A DNA stretch of 64,000 bases. It comes from Mycobacterium asiaticum. Lineage in GTDB: Bacteria > Actinomycetota > Actinomycetes > Mycobacteriales > Mycobacteriaceae. Made by a program: the position numbers and the translations under genes. The notes beneath the pieces were generated by a model that had not been told where the DNA came from, made no database searches, and saw nothing but the letters and a program-made list of their open reading frames with translations. Positions 51,586-59,646 of this stretch are shown here, piece after piece. The stretch spans positions 62,001 to 126,000 of the forward strand of contig NZ_LZLQ01000148.1 in NCBI RefSeq assembly GCF_001673315.1, written 5' to 3'. The first letter of the stretch is position 1; the number at the start of each line of letters is the position of its first letter.

Positions 51586-51843
51586 TTGACGCACGATTCA
51601 ATGCACGAGCTCATGGAATTCGAAACCAGAACCGAACGCGCACCCGGTTTAGTGGTGATCGTCGGCGCCGTGCTTGCGTTCGTGGTATCCGCGGTGACGT
51701 TCGCGCTCGGCCACGCCGGGGCTGGTGTGGCCGTGGCCGCCGGCGGGATGCTGGTGTTCGGTGCCGGACTGGCGTGGCTGGCCGAGGAACGCAGACGGGT
51801 TCGCCAGGCGGAAAGGGAACTCGGCCGCGAAGACCACCCCTGA
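51586..51843 (+). CDS. UsfY-like small membrane protein
   Basis: 85 residues from TTG 51586, chosen for the AGAGGAGA (51573-51580) at normal spacing; GTG 51562 and ATG 51601 are alternatives. Two membrane helices (GLVVIVGAVLAFVVSAVTFALG; GAGVAVAAGGMLVFGAGLAWL) are followed by a charged end, AEERRRVRQAERELGRE. The GLAWLA-E-RRxR ending resembles UsfY (Rv3288c) of M. tuberculosis. Function is unknown, but family members respond to the general stress factor SigF. It converges on the SRPBCC gene, whose stop is 3 bp away. Confidence 0.65.
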   Translation: MTHDSMHELMEFETRTERAPGLVVIVGAVLAFVVSAVTFALGHAGAGVAVAAGGMLVFGAGLAWLAEERRRVRQAERELGREDHP

Positions 51844-51846
51844 GGG

Positions 51847-52275
51847 TCAGCGCAGCTCGGCCAGATTCTTGACCGACTTCTCAACGTCGGAGCGCAGCAC
51901 CCGGGCGACCAGCCGGCCGACTGGTCCGCTGAGCACACCTCCGGAGAGATCAGCAGTGAGGTGAAAATCTGAGCCCGGGTCCCGGTCGGCGACCGACATC
52001 GCGACCGTCAGGCGGATACCGCCGCGCCCGCGCCCGCGCAACTCGATCGAGTTCGGCTCGTCGTACTCGGTCACTTCCCAGTGCACGACGTTGCGAAAGC
52101 CCTTGACCCTGACGCACGACGAGACACAGGTGCCCTTTTCGATCGTTGACGGGACCTCACCGCGCCATCCGGCGAAAATCGTCATCCACTCGTCGAATCG
52201 ACTCAGGTCGGAGGCGAGCTTCCACGCGGCTTCCGGCGAGACTTCCGATGTGGTCGAGACGTCCACCCGTGCCAA
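51847..52275 (-). CDS. SRPBCC/START-fold protein (polyketide cyclase-like)
   Basis: 142 residues with the SRPBCC layout: an N-terminal strand VDVSTTSEVSPEAAWKLASDLSRFDEWM, a curved sheet, and a long C-terminal helix (RVLRSDVEKSVKNLAELR). Such proteins bind hydrophobic ligands in a deep pocket; many mycobacterial members are of unknown role. It is transcribed toward the UsfY-like gene and away from the molybdopterin enzyme gene. Confidence 0.83.
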   Translation of the reverse strand: MARVDVSTTSEVSPEAAWKLASDLSRFDEWMTIFAGWRGEVPSTIEKGTCVSSCVRVKGFRNVVHWEVTEYDEPNSIELRGRGRGGIRLTVAMSVADRDPGSDFHLTADLSGGVLSGPVGRLVARVLRSDVEKSVKNLAELR

Positions 52276-52427
52276 TTCGTCGCTCCTCCCGTTCCGATCC
52301 AGAGTCGCAGTTACATACCCGGCAGGCGCCGGCCGGTAAACACCTCGGCTCCATATCGAGAATGCATCGAGAATGCCTGGTCACAGTTTCTTATTTATAC
52401 AGTCGTCATGGTGTAAATTTGCTCACT

Positions 52428-54221
52428 GTGAGCGATACCAGGGACAAGGGTTTGGGCGCGGGTTCGGATCAGGTCGACACGCTCGACCGGCAGCTGGGCG
52501 TGGACTACGCCAGCGAGGTGCATACCGCCGAGGACATCGTTGACGTTGAGGCATACGGGGGTGGGTTCGACCTCACCCGCCGGGCCACCGCGCCACGACT
52601 ACGTATCGGCAAAGACAAATGGTTCAATCTGCTCTGGTTGATACCGATCGGCTTCGTCCTGCTGGTGGCAGGAGTGGCGATCGGCAAGGGGCTCTACCAC
52701 ATGCCCGCGGTGCATTCGTTCGTCGAACGTTATCCCGGCGTCGACCCGCACTCCAAGAGCGTTCCGGGCCGGCCCGCGTGGATCGGTTGGACGCACTTCT
52801 TCAACCTGTTCATGATGACTTTCATCATCCGTTCCGGCATCCAGATCCTCTGCGACCATCCGCGTCTGTACTTCAGCCGCAACGCCACCCCGGGCAAGGA
52901 TGAGTGGCTGCGCGTGGGGCCGCCGGTTCCGGACGACCCGCTGTGGACGGCCAATGCCGACACTGTCGCGCTGCCGCCGCAATTCGGTCTGCCGGGCTTC
53001 CGCCACTCGATCGGTCTGGCCCGCTGGTGGCATCTGGGCATCGATGTGCTGTGGCTGCTCAACGGCGCGGTGTTCTACGTATTGTTGTTTGCTACCGGTC
53101 AGTGGCGGCACCTGGTGCCTACCAGCTGGGATGTCCTTCCCAACGCCGCATCGGTCGCGATCCAGTATCTGTCGCTGAACTGGCCGGCGGACAACGGCTG
53201 GGTCGCCTACAACGACATGCAGTTGATGGCGTACTTCACCACGGTGTTCATCGCGGGACCCGCCGCCGTCATCACCGGCCTCGGAATGTCGCCCGCCCTG
53301 TCACAGCGGGTGCACTGGCTCAGCAAGCGGCTGAGCATCCAGCACGCCCGATCCCTGCATTTCCTCGTGCTGGTGTACTTCCTGTTCTTCATCCTGACTC
53401 ACGTCACGATGGTTTTCGCCACCGATGCCCTACGCAACCTCAATCACATGTTCGCCTCCCGCGACGACGACAGCTGGGTCGGTTTCGGGGTGTTCTGCGT
53501 GGCGATGGTGATTGTGGCGATCGGCTGGGTCGCCGCGACCCCGTTCACGATCAAGCATCCGCGGGTGGTCCAGCGGGTGGGTTACGCGCTGGTCGGCCCC
53601 TTCCAGCGGGCGCTGGAACGCCTGAATCCGAAGCCCGGGGCATTCACCGAGAAGGACATCTCGCCGTACCACTGGCGCAACGGCCGGCTCCCCGAGACCG
53701 TCGAATACAAGGAGCTGGAGAAGAACGACTTCGTGGACTGGCGGCTGCGGGTCTACGGTCTGGTCGAGAACCCGACGGCCTTCTCACTCGAGGACTTGCG
53801 CGCACTGCCCTATCACGACCAGATCACCCAGCACTTTTGCATCCAGGCCTGGTCGGGTGTCGCGAAGTGGGGCGGGGTGTCGATGCAGACCATCATCGAC
53901 ATCGTCAAGCCGCTCCCCGAGGCGAAATGGGTTGTCTTCTACTCGATGGGGCTGGGCGCCACGGGCGGGATCTATTACAACGCGCACCCGATCGAGCAAA
54001 TGCGGCACCACATGAGCATGCTGGCCTACAACATGAACGGCGAGCCGCTCCCCTATCTGCACGGCAGACCGCTGCGGCTCCGCAACGAGTTGCAGCACGG
54101 GTTCAAGCAGGTGAAGTGGATCAAGGGCATCGAGTTCGTCGCAAGCTATAAGGAAATCGGCAGCGGCTACGGCGGCTACAGCGAAGACCACAAGTTCTTC
54201 GGCCGGCACCAGACGCTCTAG
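52428..54221 (+). CDS. Membrane fusion of cytochrome b-like domain and molybdopterin oxidoreductase
   Basis: 597 residues. The N-terminal half (about 60-390) holds five or six membrane helices with histidines suitable for haem (GWTHFFNLFMM, RWWHLGIDVLW, HARSLHFLVLVYFLFFILTHV), like cytochrome b561/DUF4405. The C-terminal half (about 420-590) is a sulfite-oxidase-type molybdopterin domain with the likely Mo-ligand cysteine in QHFCIQAWSGVAKWGG. The fusion could pass electrons between a Mo centre and haem or quinone. No Tat signal is visible. GTG 52428 lacks a ribosome binding site; TAAATT at 52414-52419 suggests a leaderless transcript. Confidence 0.88.
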   Translation: MSDTRDKGLGAGSDQVDTLDRQLGVDYASEVHTAEDIVDVEAYGGGFDLTRRATAPRLRIGKDKWFNLLWLIPIGFVLLVAGVAIGKGLYHMPAVHSFVERYPGVDPHSKSVPGRPAWIGWTHFFNLFMMTFIIRSGIQILCDHPRLYFSRNATPGKDEWLRVGPPVPDDPLWTANADTVALPPQFGLPGFRHSIGLARWWHLGIDVLWLLNGAVFYVLLFATGQWRHLVPTSWDVLPNAASVAIQYLSLNWPADNGWVAYNDMQLMAYFTTVFIAGPAAVITGLGMSPALSQRVHWLSKRLSIQHARSLHFLVLVYFLFFILTHVTMVFATDALRNLNHMFASRDDDSWVGFGVFCVAMVIVAIGWVAATPFTIKHPRVVQRVGYALVGPFQRALERLNPKPGAFTEKDISPYHWRNGRLPETVEYKELEKNDFVDWRLRVYGLVENPTAFSLEDLRALPYHDQITQHFCIQAWSGVAKWGGVSMQTIIDIVKPLPEAKWVVFYSMGLGATGGIYYNAHPIEQMRHHMSMLAYNMNGEPLPYLHGRPLRLRNELQHGFKQVKWIKGIEFVASYKEIGSGYGGYSEDHKFFGRHQTL

Positions 54222-54230
54222 CTGGACTCG

Positions 54231-54794
54231 CTAGCCGCCGGGCCAGGCGGAGTCCACCTGGGTGGCAATGTCGATGACCTGAGCGGCCTGTGACGCTGGC
54301 GAGTCGATCTCATCCTTGACGTACTGGGCGATGAATCGCCGGATCTCACCGTCTACCCCGGCCAGGATGCGCAGCACTTCGCCACGGATCGACTTGGACG
54401 ACACATTGACGGTGATGTCTGACGGTCGAGGCTTGGATACATCGACGATCAGCAACAACGGGTCTGCCGCGCGCGCCGTCGCCCGCAACGCAATGTCGCC
54501 GGAGACCAGGAAGCGCTGCTTGTCGAGCCGCAAATCCAACAGCAAATCGATGGACAGTGGAATGTGAATGACGAATGTGATCATCTCGCCGAGCTTGCGG
54601 GTTACCCGCGGCTCCTGAATCTTCACGTTCGCACTGACTTTGGCGATCCCGCCGGGGCCCTGTGCGATTGGCTCCATAGCGAACTCGCTGCCCGCGATAT
54701 CGGCCAAGGCAGCGGCGACGCGGTCCGGTGTGACGGCAACCTCGAAAAATCTGCGGCCGAACTCTTCGTAGGAGAGAAAGTCGTAATTTTCCAT
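54231..54794 (-). CDS. Conserved mycobacterial protein (Rv1780-like), DUF2505-like lipid-binding fold
   Basis: 187 residues from ATG 54794, the same length I recall for Rv1780. It starts MENYDFLSYEEFGRRFFEVA and has strands such as VTRKLGEMITFVIHIPLSIDL and RFLVSGDIALRATARAADPLLLIV, with a helical end. The alternating helix and beta-sheet character suggests a START/DUF2505-like fold, but I am not certain. The upstream frame to 54998 lies in the divergent promoter region and is rejected. It diverges from the Rv1779c-like gene. Confidence 0.75.
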   Translation of the reverse strand: MENYDFLSYEEFGRRFFEVAVTPDRVAAALADIAGSEFAMEPIAQGPGGIAKVSANVKIQEPRVTRKLGEMITFVIHIPLSIDLLLDLRLDKQRFLVSGDIALRATARAADPLLLIVDVSKPRPSDITVNVSSKSIRGEVLRILAGVDGEIRRFIAQYVKDEIDSPASQAAQVIDIATQVDSAWPGG

Positions 54795-54986
54795 AGACCC
54801 ATACCGTCTCATGCCGTGCGTCCGATCGGTTGCTGATCCCGTCGCGTCGCCTGAACAGGGTGCTTGAAATCGGCCAGGGAAGTGGTGCTTGAACGGATGT
54901 GAACAACACCACAAGGGACGCCGTGGATTCGGTGTGTCGGGCGGCGGCCTGCCACGCTGGAGAGCAATTGGAGGTGGATTAGTCTC

Positions 54987-56783
54987 ATGCGCGCGCACGA
55001 AACACTTGAGCGACGTTCGATGATCGCGCCTGCCGTGGTGGTGCTTGGGAGCGTGCTGGCGTGGCTGGTCGCCGCTCTGGCGGTCCAGTCGGCAGTCGGG
55101 GCGTCGGTGCCGATTTGGGCAGTCACCGGGCTGACTCTGGTTTTCGGCCTCTTGGTCGGCTTACTGGTCGGCGCCGTCACGCGCGGCATCGCCAGCGGTC
55201 AGGAACAGGGCCCACTCGGCACGGCGGGCCGCGCTGCTGTCGGCGTCGCGATGGGTGTGCTGGTCGGCGAGCTTGCCGCCCTGGTCGTTTTCTCCGGCGC
55301 GATCGACCACCGGCTGGGGGAACAGGCCTTGCGCACCGCGGACTCGCAACCGGCGGTCGCACAAGCGCAGACCGTCCTGCAGCAGGCCCGGCAGGCGCGC
55401 GCAGCACTGGACCACTCGGTGGAGCAGGCGCGCGGCCACCTGGATGCTGCCCTGGTGGTGGCGCGGTGCGAATACAACCCGTCGCCGGCGTGCCCGCAGA
55501 CCCGTATCACGGGTGTTCCGGGCCGTGGCCCCGAGGCCCGCACCGCGAACGAGCTGCTGGCCGACGCGCAGCGGGAGCTGGACAACGCCTTGGTGGCCCG
55601 TGACCGGCAGGCACCTGATCTCGATGCCGCGGTGACCCGGGACGAACGCGCGGTTGCCACCGCGCGGGACGTTGCCGTCGCCGACGCCGGCCACGGTCTG
55701 GGCGCGCGCTGGGTCGCCATGAATGAGCTCACCCTGGCCAACCCCGGTGCGCTGGTTTTGCGGATCATGACGGTCGGGTTCTTTGCGCTGCTGTATCTGC
55801 TGCCGCTGTTACAGCGCAGGTGGCGCGGCGAGACCAGCGATGATCGGCACGAGTCGGCGCGTACCGACCGCGAACGTGCCGAGCTGGAAGCCGAAACCGC
55901 AATCGCGATAAAGCGTGCCGAGGTCCGGCGCACCGCCGAAATCATGTGGGCCGAGCATCAACTCACCCAGACCCGCCTCGCCATCGAAGCCCAGATCGAG
56001 ATCGACCGCGAACAACAGCGCCGTCGAGTCATGGAAGCCCTCGATGCGCCGGTGCGGGCAGCAGCGGAGCGTACCTTCGAGCCCCTGGAGGAAGACTTGG
56101 AGGAAGATATGTACTTGCCGATCGCCGCCGAGGCGGAGGCGGCCAGCCGTGCAATCGCCGAACTGCCTGCCGCAGAACGGGACACCGACTCCATCCCGGA
56201 GCTCCCACAGCACTTGCCGGCAACCGTCGAGGAGGTCGCGCCAACGATCGAGCGCTACGAGGAACCCGAGCACAGTGAGGAGCGCGCCCCGATGATCCCG
56301 TCGATCCCAGATGCCACCAAAGCTGCGGCCCGGTGGATTCGGCCGCTGGTCCCACCATTTGTCGCGCGGGTGATCGACAACACGACTCAACCGCTGCGCT
56401 CCGCTCGGCAGGTGTTCGAAGAGGTCGAGGAGATCGCGTTCTCACTCAAACGCACGCGCAAGGTCACGGTGGGTTCCGAGAGCTCAGACGGCGGCGCCCC
56501 GCAGCACGCGCCGCAACCGGTGTCCGAGGACCGTCCGAGCGCGGTCGGCTCGCACCGCGTCGACTCCTCGCGGGGGCCTGCGGCGCACCCGCATCCTTCG
56601 GCCGAGTACGAGCAGGTCGGCGAATACCGGGAGCGGCAATCGCTGGGTCACGTCCCGGCGCGCGATCTGGCCGGCTTGTCGGTCGGCTCGCAACACGCGC
56701 ACCGGCGCGAGTTGGTCGGGCGGGAGGGTCCGCGCGAATTGCGGCCACCCGAGGGACCACGCGAGCTGCCTCCTGCCGAATAA
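54987..56783 (+). CDS. Integral membrane protein with coiled coils (DUF4407-like, Rv1779c-like)
   Basis: 598 residues. Three N-terminal helices (VVVLGSVLAWLVAALAV; VTGLTLVFGLLVGLLVG; AVGVAMGVLVGELAALVVF), a long helical extracytoplasmic loop (about 110-240) with two cysteines (RCEYNPSPACPQT), a fourth helix (VGFFALLYLLPLL), and a charged coiled coil (about 285-390). A disordered tail ends in repeated REL(R)PPEGP units. This matches the DUF4407 layout. GGAGGTGG precedes ATG 54987. It has no known function; it is followed by the Rv1778c-like gene. Confidence 0.8.
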   Translation: MRAHETLERRSMIAPAVVVLGSVLAWLVAALAVQSAVGASVPIWAVTGLTLVFGLLVGLLVGAVTRGIASGQEQGPLGTAGRAAVGVAMGVLVGELAALVVFSGAIDHRLGEQALRTADSQPAVAQAQTVLQQARQARAALDHSVEQARGHLDAALVVARCEYNPSPACPQTRITGVPGRGPEARTANELLADAQRELDNALVARDRQAPDLDAAVTRDERAVATARDVAVADAGHGLGARWVAMNELTLANPGALVLRIMTVGFFALLYLLPLLQRRWRGETSDDRHESARTDRERAELEAETAIAIKRAEVRRTAEIMWAEHQLTQTRLAIEAQIEIDREQQRRRVMEALDAPVRAAAERTFEPLEEDLEEDMYLPIAAEAEAASRAIAELPAAERDTDSIPELPQHLPATVEEVAPTIERYEEPEHSEERAPMIPSIPDATKAAARWIRPLVPPFVARVIDNTTQPLRSARQVFEEVEEIAFSLKRTRKVTVGSESSDGGAPQHAPQPVSEDRPSAVGSHRVDSSRGPAAHPHPSAEYEQVGEYRERQSLGHVPARDLAGLSVGSQHAHRRELVGREGPRELRPPEGPRELPPAE

Positions 56784-56870
56784 GGCGGCGCAGTATTATC
56801 GGGCCGACAGATTCAGACTCGCTCGAAGAGTCGAGGTCGGCGGCGACTCCAATCGCATACGGAACAGGAC

Positions 56871-56954
56871 GTGGATCTCGTGACGGCAGCAGTCGCAGGG
56901 CAGCAACTCGCGGTGACACCGGCAGTGTCGACCCAGACGCCGGCCGTCGCATGA
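56871..56954 (+). CDS. Possible 27-residue upstream peptide coupled to the Rv1778c-like gene
   Basis: GTG 56871, after ACAGGAC, opens a short frame (MDLVTAAVAGQQLAVTPAVS, then TQTPAVA) whose TGA overlaps the ATG of the next gene (ATGA). The overlap, start and weak ribosome binding site are suggestive of a small coupled gene. It has no recognisable family and could be chance. Confidence 0.25.
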   Translation: MDLVTAAVAGQQLAVTPAVSTQTPAVA

Positions 56955-57397
56955 AAGTCAGTCTCTTTCTCGCCGACGCAGCCCAGGCCGATGCCCAGTC
57001 GGGAAAGGTGCACACGCTGGGGCTGGGTTGGCGCCAGTGCCAAACACCCACGCCGCCTTTCGCTTTGGTGATGTTTCTGGACATCGACTGGGACGAGACC
57101 AACAAGCAGCACAAGCTCACTTGTCAATTGCTGGACACAGACGGGCAACCGGTGACGGTGCCAGGGCCTCAGGGCCCGCAGCGAATTCTGTTCGAAGCGG
57201 CCGCCGAGGCCGGCCGCCTTCCGGGGGCCATCCATGGCACCGCGGTCCGCATGCCCCTGACCCTTAATATCCCGGGCGGCATCCCGCTTGATCCGGGCAT
57301 CTATGAGTGGCGGGTCGAGGTCGAGGGCTTCGAGCAGGCCACCGCCGTCGAGGCATTCATCGTGTCGATGGGTGGCCTTCCGCCGACTCCGGTCTGA
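56951..57397 (+). CDS. Conserved protein (Rv1778c-like), DUF6941-like
   Basis: 148 residues beginning MKVSLFLADAAQADAQSGKV, HTLGLGWRQCQTPTPPFALV, with a beta-rich middle and the end GIYEWRVEVEGFEQATAVEAF. The all-beta character and the VHTLGLGW opening recall the DUF6941 family, of unknown function. Length and position fit Rv1778c. The frame continues 5' to 56333 in arginine-rich non-native sequence overlapping the previous gene, which is rejected in favour of ATG 56951. Confidence 0.78.
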   Translation: MKVSLFLADAAQADAQSGKVHTLGLGWRQCQTPTPPFALVMFLDIDWDETNKQHKLTCQLLDTDGQPVTVPGPQGPQRILFEAAAEAGRLPGAIHGTAVRMPLTLNIPGGIPLDPGIYEWRVEVEGFEQATAVEAFIVSMGGLPPTPV

Positions 57398-57422
57398 CGG
57401 CCCGCACAGCAGGGGTTTCGGC

Positions 57423-58241
57423 TCAGGCGACGTCGCGCTCCCCGAATCTCTCGTAGAGCTCCGGCAAGAAGCCGGCCAGGTGGTTCATTTCCTGGGCACA
57501 GTGCACCAGCAAATTGCGTCCGCTGGATTCCGCGTCGCCGAGGATCCGGGACGCGATGGGTCGCACCGCCTTCGATGCAACTCCCGGAGCCCTGCGAACA
57601 GCTATGTGCGAGCCACCCATCCAGAACCGTGACCGCATCTCGGATCCGCCGGGTGTCGAGCGGACGTGATGAATGAACCAACCGACGTCCACGGGCGCGT
57701 CGCCGGAGCCCAGCCGCGCACAGACGGCTATGGCGTCGGCCGAATCGGGCGGCAATCCCATGACAGCCGGTTCCACGAATTGGATTGCGGCACTGAGCAT
57801 TGACGAACCGATGTACTCGTTGATCATCGAGCAGCGCCCGATGTAGCGTTGCGCCCCGGTTCGCCCGGCGTCATCACCGTCCTTCCAGGCGGCGGACAGA
57901 TGTGCTCGCGGATGCCAGAGTTTGTAGCGACGGCTGTCGCTGCCGTGCCAGCCGAACCACCACGACCACATCGCCGGCGTGACGCCGGGCATGTCCGTTC
58001 GGACCGAAACCTGATAACCGCCGTCGGCAAGTACTCCGAAGCCGTTCTCGGTCTGCTGGTAGCCCTCGTCGGCGACGCTCGCCGCGTCGACGAATGCCAG
58101 CAGAGCCGGCTCGGCCTGGGTGCCGTGCTCCAGGGCTTGAACGACATGCCTTGGCAGCGCAGCCATTTCGGGTTTGAAGTACGTGCCCCAGGGCGTGTCG
58201 GCGTCGTCACCGCGGTAGCCGAGATAGAGCTCAGTCTTCAT
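57423..58241 (-). CDS. DAPG hydrolase (PhlG)-like protein (Rv1775-like)
   Basis: 272 residues. It shows the family pattern MWSWWFGWHGSDSRRYKLWH, PRAH near 110-114, a glutamate at 142 (INEYIGSS), H191/H192 in GWFIHHVRST, and H247-x3-E251 in VHCAQEMNH. In PhlG, as I recall, zinc is bound by H, E and a C-terminal HxxxE pair with matching spacing. PhlG cleaves a C-C bond of 2,4-diacetylphloroglucinol; the mycobacterial substrate is unknown. ATG 58241 overlaps the stop of the flavoenzyme gene (TGATG), so the two form an operon. Confidence 0.8.
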   Translation of the reverse strand: MKTELYLGYRGDDADTPWGTYFKPEMAALPRHVVQALEHGTQAEPALLAFVDAASVADEGYQQTENGFGVLADGGYQVSVRTDMPGVTPAMWSWWFGWHGSDSRRYKLWHPRAHLSAAWKDGDDAGRTGAQRYIGRCSMINEYIGSSMLSAAIQFVEPAVMGLPPDSADAIAVCARLGSGDAPVDVGWFIHHVRSTPGGSEMRSRFWMGGSHIAVRRAPGVASKAVRPIASRILGDAESSGRNLLVHCAQEMNHLAGFLPELYERFGERDVA

Positions 58242-59581
58242 CAGAGTCGCCCCATCCAGCTGTTGAAGACACCGTCGGGGTCATACTCGGCCCGAACTCG
58301 GTCCAATTTGGCCATGGCGGCATCGCTGGCGAACCGCGCCGGCCGCTGTCCGAGGTTTTCGTCGGCCAGCTGGATACCGGTGGCCAGATGAGACATGGCG
58401 GCCATGTTCGACCGAGCCCAATCGCCGTGCTTGGCATCGTCGTCGGGATCTTTCCACGCTCCGTACAACGCCAGGTAGACCTCATCTTCGATGCTGTACG
58501 CCATGTCCGGACGCTGTGGTGACGGTCCCCAGTTCAGCCATAGGAAGTGCGACGGGTGGTCGGGGATCGTGTCGATGATGTTGCGGACTCCGGGCAGCAA
58601 CTCCTCGGCGGAGGCCGAGGTCCACATGTTGTCGGCGGTGTAGCGGTAGTCCTCTAGGTAATTCGTCATCACGGCGGAGTACCAGGTAGGCATGTCGGTC
58701 GGCATATAAGGAACCGAGACGAGCGCCTTGTCCAGCACCGGGACGGTGCCGAAGATGGCGAGAGCCTCTTCGGCCTCCTTCTCAGAATCGGCGAATGCCG
58801 GTGAGGCGAACGTGATGGACGGCGTCTCAATCCCCATGCTGGGCACACTTCGGCCCGCCACAATCTGCATCTCGACCCGGCGGTCCACTTCGGCGCTGAC
58901 ATTGCGGGCCCAGGTGTAGATCTCGTCGGCATAGTCGATCGGGTAGACGTACACACTGGTGCCGCAGGCCGCCGGACGCGGAAAGAGCTTGAGGTAAAAA
59001 GAGGTAACCACGCCGAAGAAGCCCGGTCCGGCACCCCGGGCGGCCCAGTAGAGGTCCGGATGATTGTCGGCGTCGCAATGAATGCGCTCGCCGTCGGCGG
59101 TGACCACATCCAAGCCGAGGACGTTCTCGCAAGCCAGGCCGTAGACGCGGCTGTTCCAACCGTAGCCGCCTTGCAGCAGATATCCGCCGACGCAGACCCC
59201 TTTGCAGTGGCCGGCCGGGAAGAACAAATTCTGCGCCTCGAGTTCGGCCATCAGGATGCTGCCGCCCTTGCCCGGACCTACGACCGCAATCCCCTTCTCG
59301 GTGTCGATGTCGGCGTGATCGATGCGGTGGACGTCGAGCAACAGGGCGCCGTCGCGCAGATGATTGGCTGCCCAGCTGTGCCCGCCGGAACGGACGTTCA
59401 CGCTGAGCTGGTGTGCCCTTGCGTATCGGAGGGCGCTGACGATGTCGTCGATGTCGGTGGCCTGAACGATCACCTCGGGATAGCGCTCGGGTACGCGCTG
59501 GTTCCATACCGTGCTGCGGCGCGCTTCCTCATAGCCGTCGTCACTCCGGAAGAAATGCCGCCCTGCGGGCAGAGCACTCAT
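58241..59581 (-). CDS. Berberine-bridge-type FAD-linked oxidase (Rv1774-like)
   Basis: 446 residues, equal to Rv1774. An N-terminal FAD-binding domain of the PCMH type has RSGGHSW with H68 and GHCKGVCVGGYLLQGGYG with C126. These are the residues that bind FAD covalently at both the 8-alpha and 6 positions in berberine-bridge enzymes. The C-terminal BBE element is NLDRVRAEYDPDGVFNSW-like (KLDRVRAEYDPDGVF). Such enzymes oxidise alcohols, sugars or phenolic polyketides. It is the first gene of a two-gene operon with the PhlG-like gene and diverges from the IclR regulator. Confidence 0.92.
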   Translation of the reverse strand: MSALPAGRHFFRSDDGYEEARRSTVWNQRVPERYPEVIVQATDIDDIVSALRYARAHQLSVNVRSGGHSWAANHLRDGALLLDVHRIDHADIDTEKGIAVVGPGKGGSILMAELEAQNLFFPAGHCKGVCVGGYLLQGGYGWNSRVYGLACENVLGLDVVTADGERIHCDADNHPDLYWAARGAGPGFFGVVTSFYLKLFPRPAACGTSVYVYPIDYADEIYTWARNVSAEVDRRVEMQIVAGRSVPSMGIETPSITFASPAFADSEKEAEEALAIFGTVPVLDKALVSVPYMPTDMPTWYSAVMTNYLEDYRYTADNMWTSASAEELLPGVRNIIDTIPDHPSHFLWLNWGPSPQRPDMAYSIEDEVYLALYGAWKDPDDDAKHGDWARSNMAAMSHLATGIQLADENLGQRPARFASDAAMAKLDRVRAEYDPDGVFNSWMGRL

Positions 59582-59603
59582 CTACGCCTCCTTGATTCGT
59601 AAT

Positions 59604-59622
59604 GCGGTCATTCACAGACCGC
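59604..59622. promoter_or_regulatory. Candidate IclR operator
   Basis: GCGGTC-ATTCACA-GACCGC is an inverted repeat with 6-bp arms and a 7-bp spacer, between the start codons of the IclR gene and the flavoenzyme gene. A second related core, TATGCGGAACAC, follows directly at 59623. The 65-bp spacer makes joint control of both genes likely. Confidence 0.55.
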
Positions 59623-59646
59623 TATGCGGAACACTATATTGGAATT

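Noticed and set aside
52904..54151. Alternative plus-strand frame of 415 codons inside the molybdopterin enzyme gene
   Set aside because: Arg/Ala/Gly-rich out-of-frame translation; the main frame has clear haem and Mo motifs.
54795..54998. N-terminal extension of the Rv1780-like gene
   Set aside because: It would overlap the divergent gene start, and the Met at 54794 gives the expected family length.
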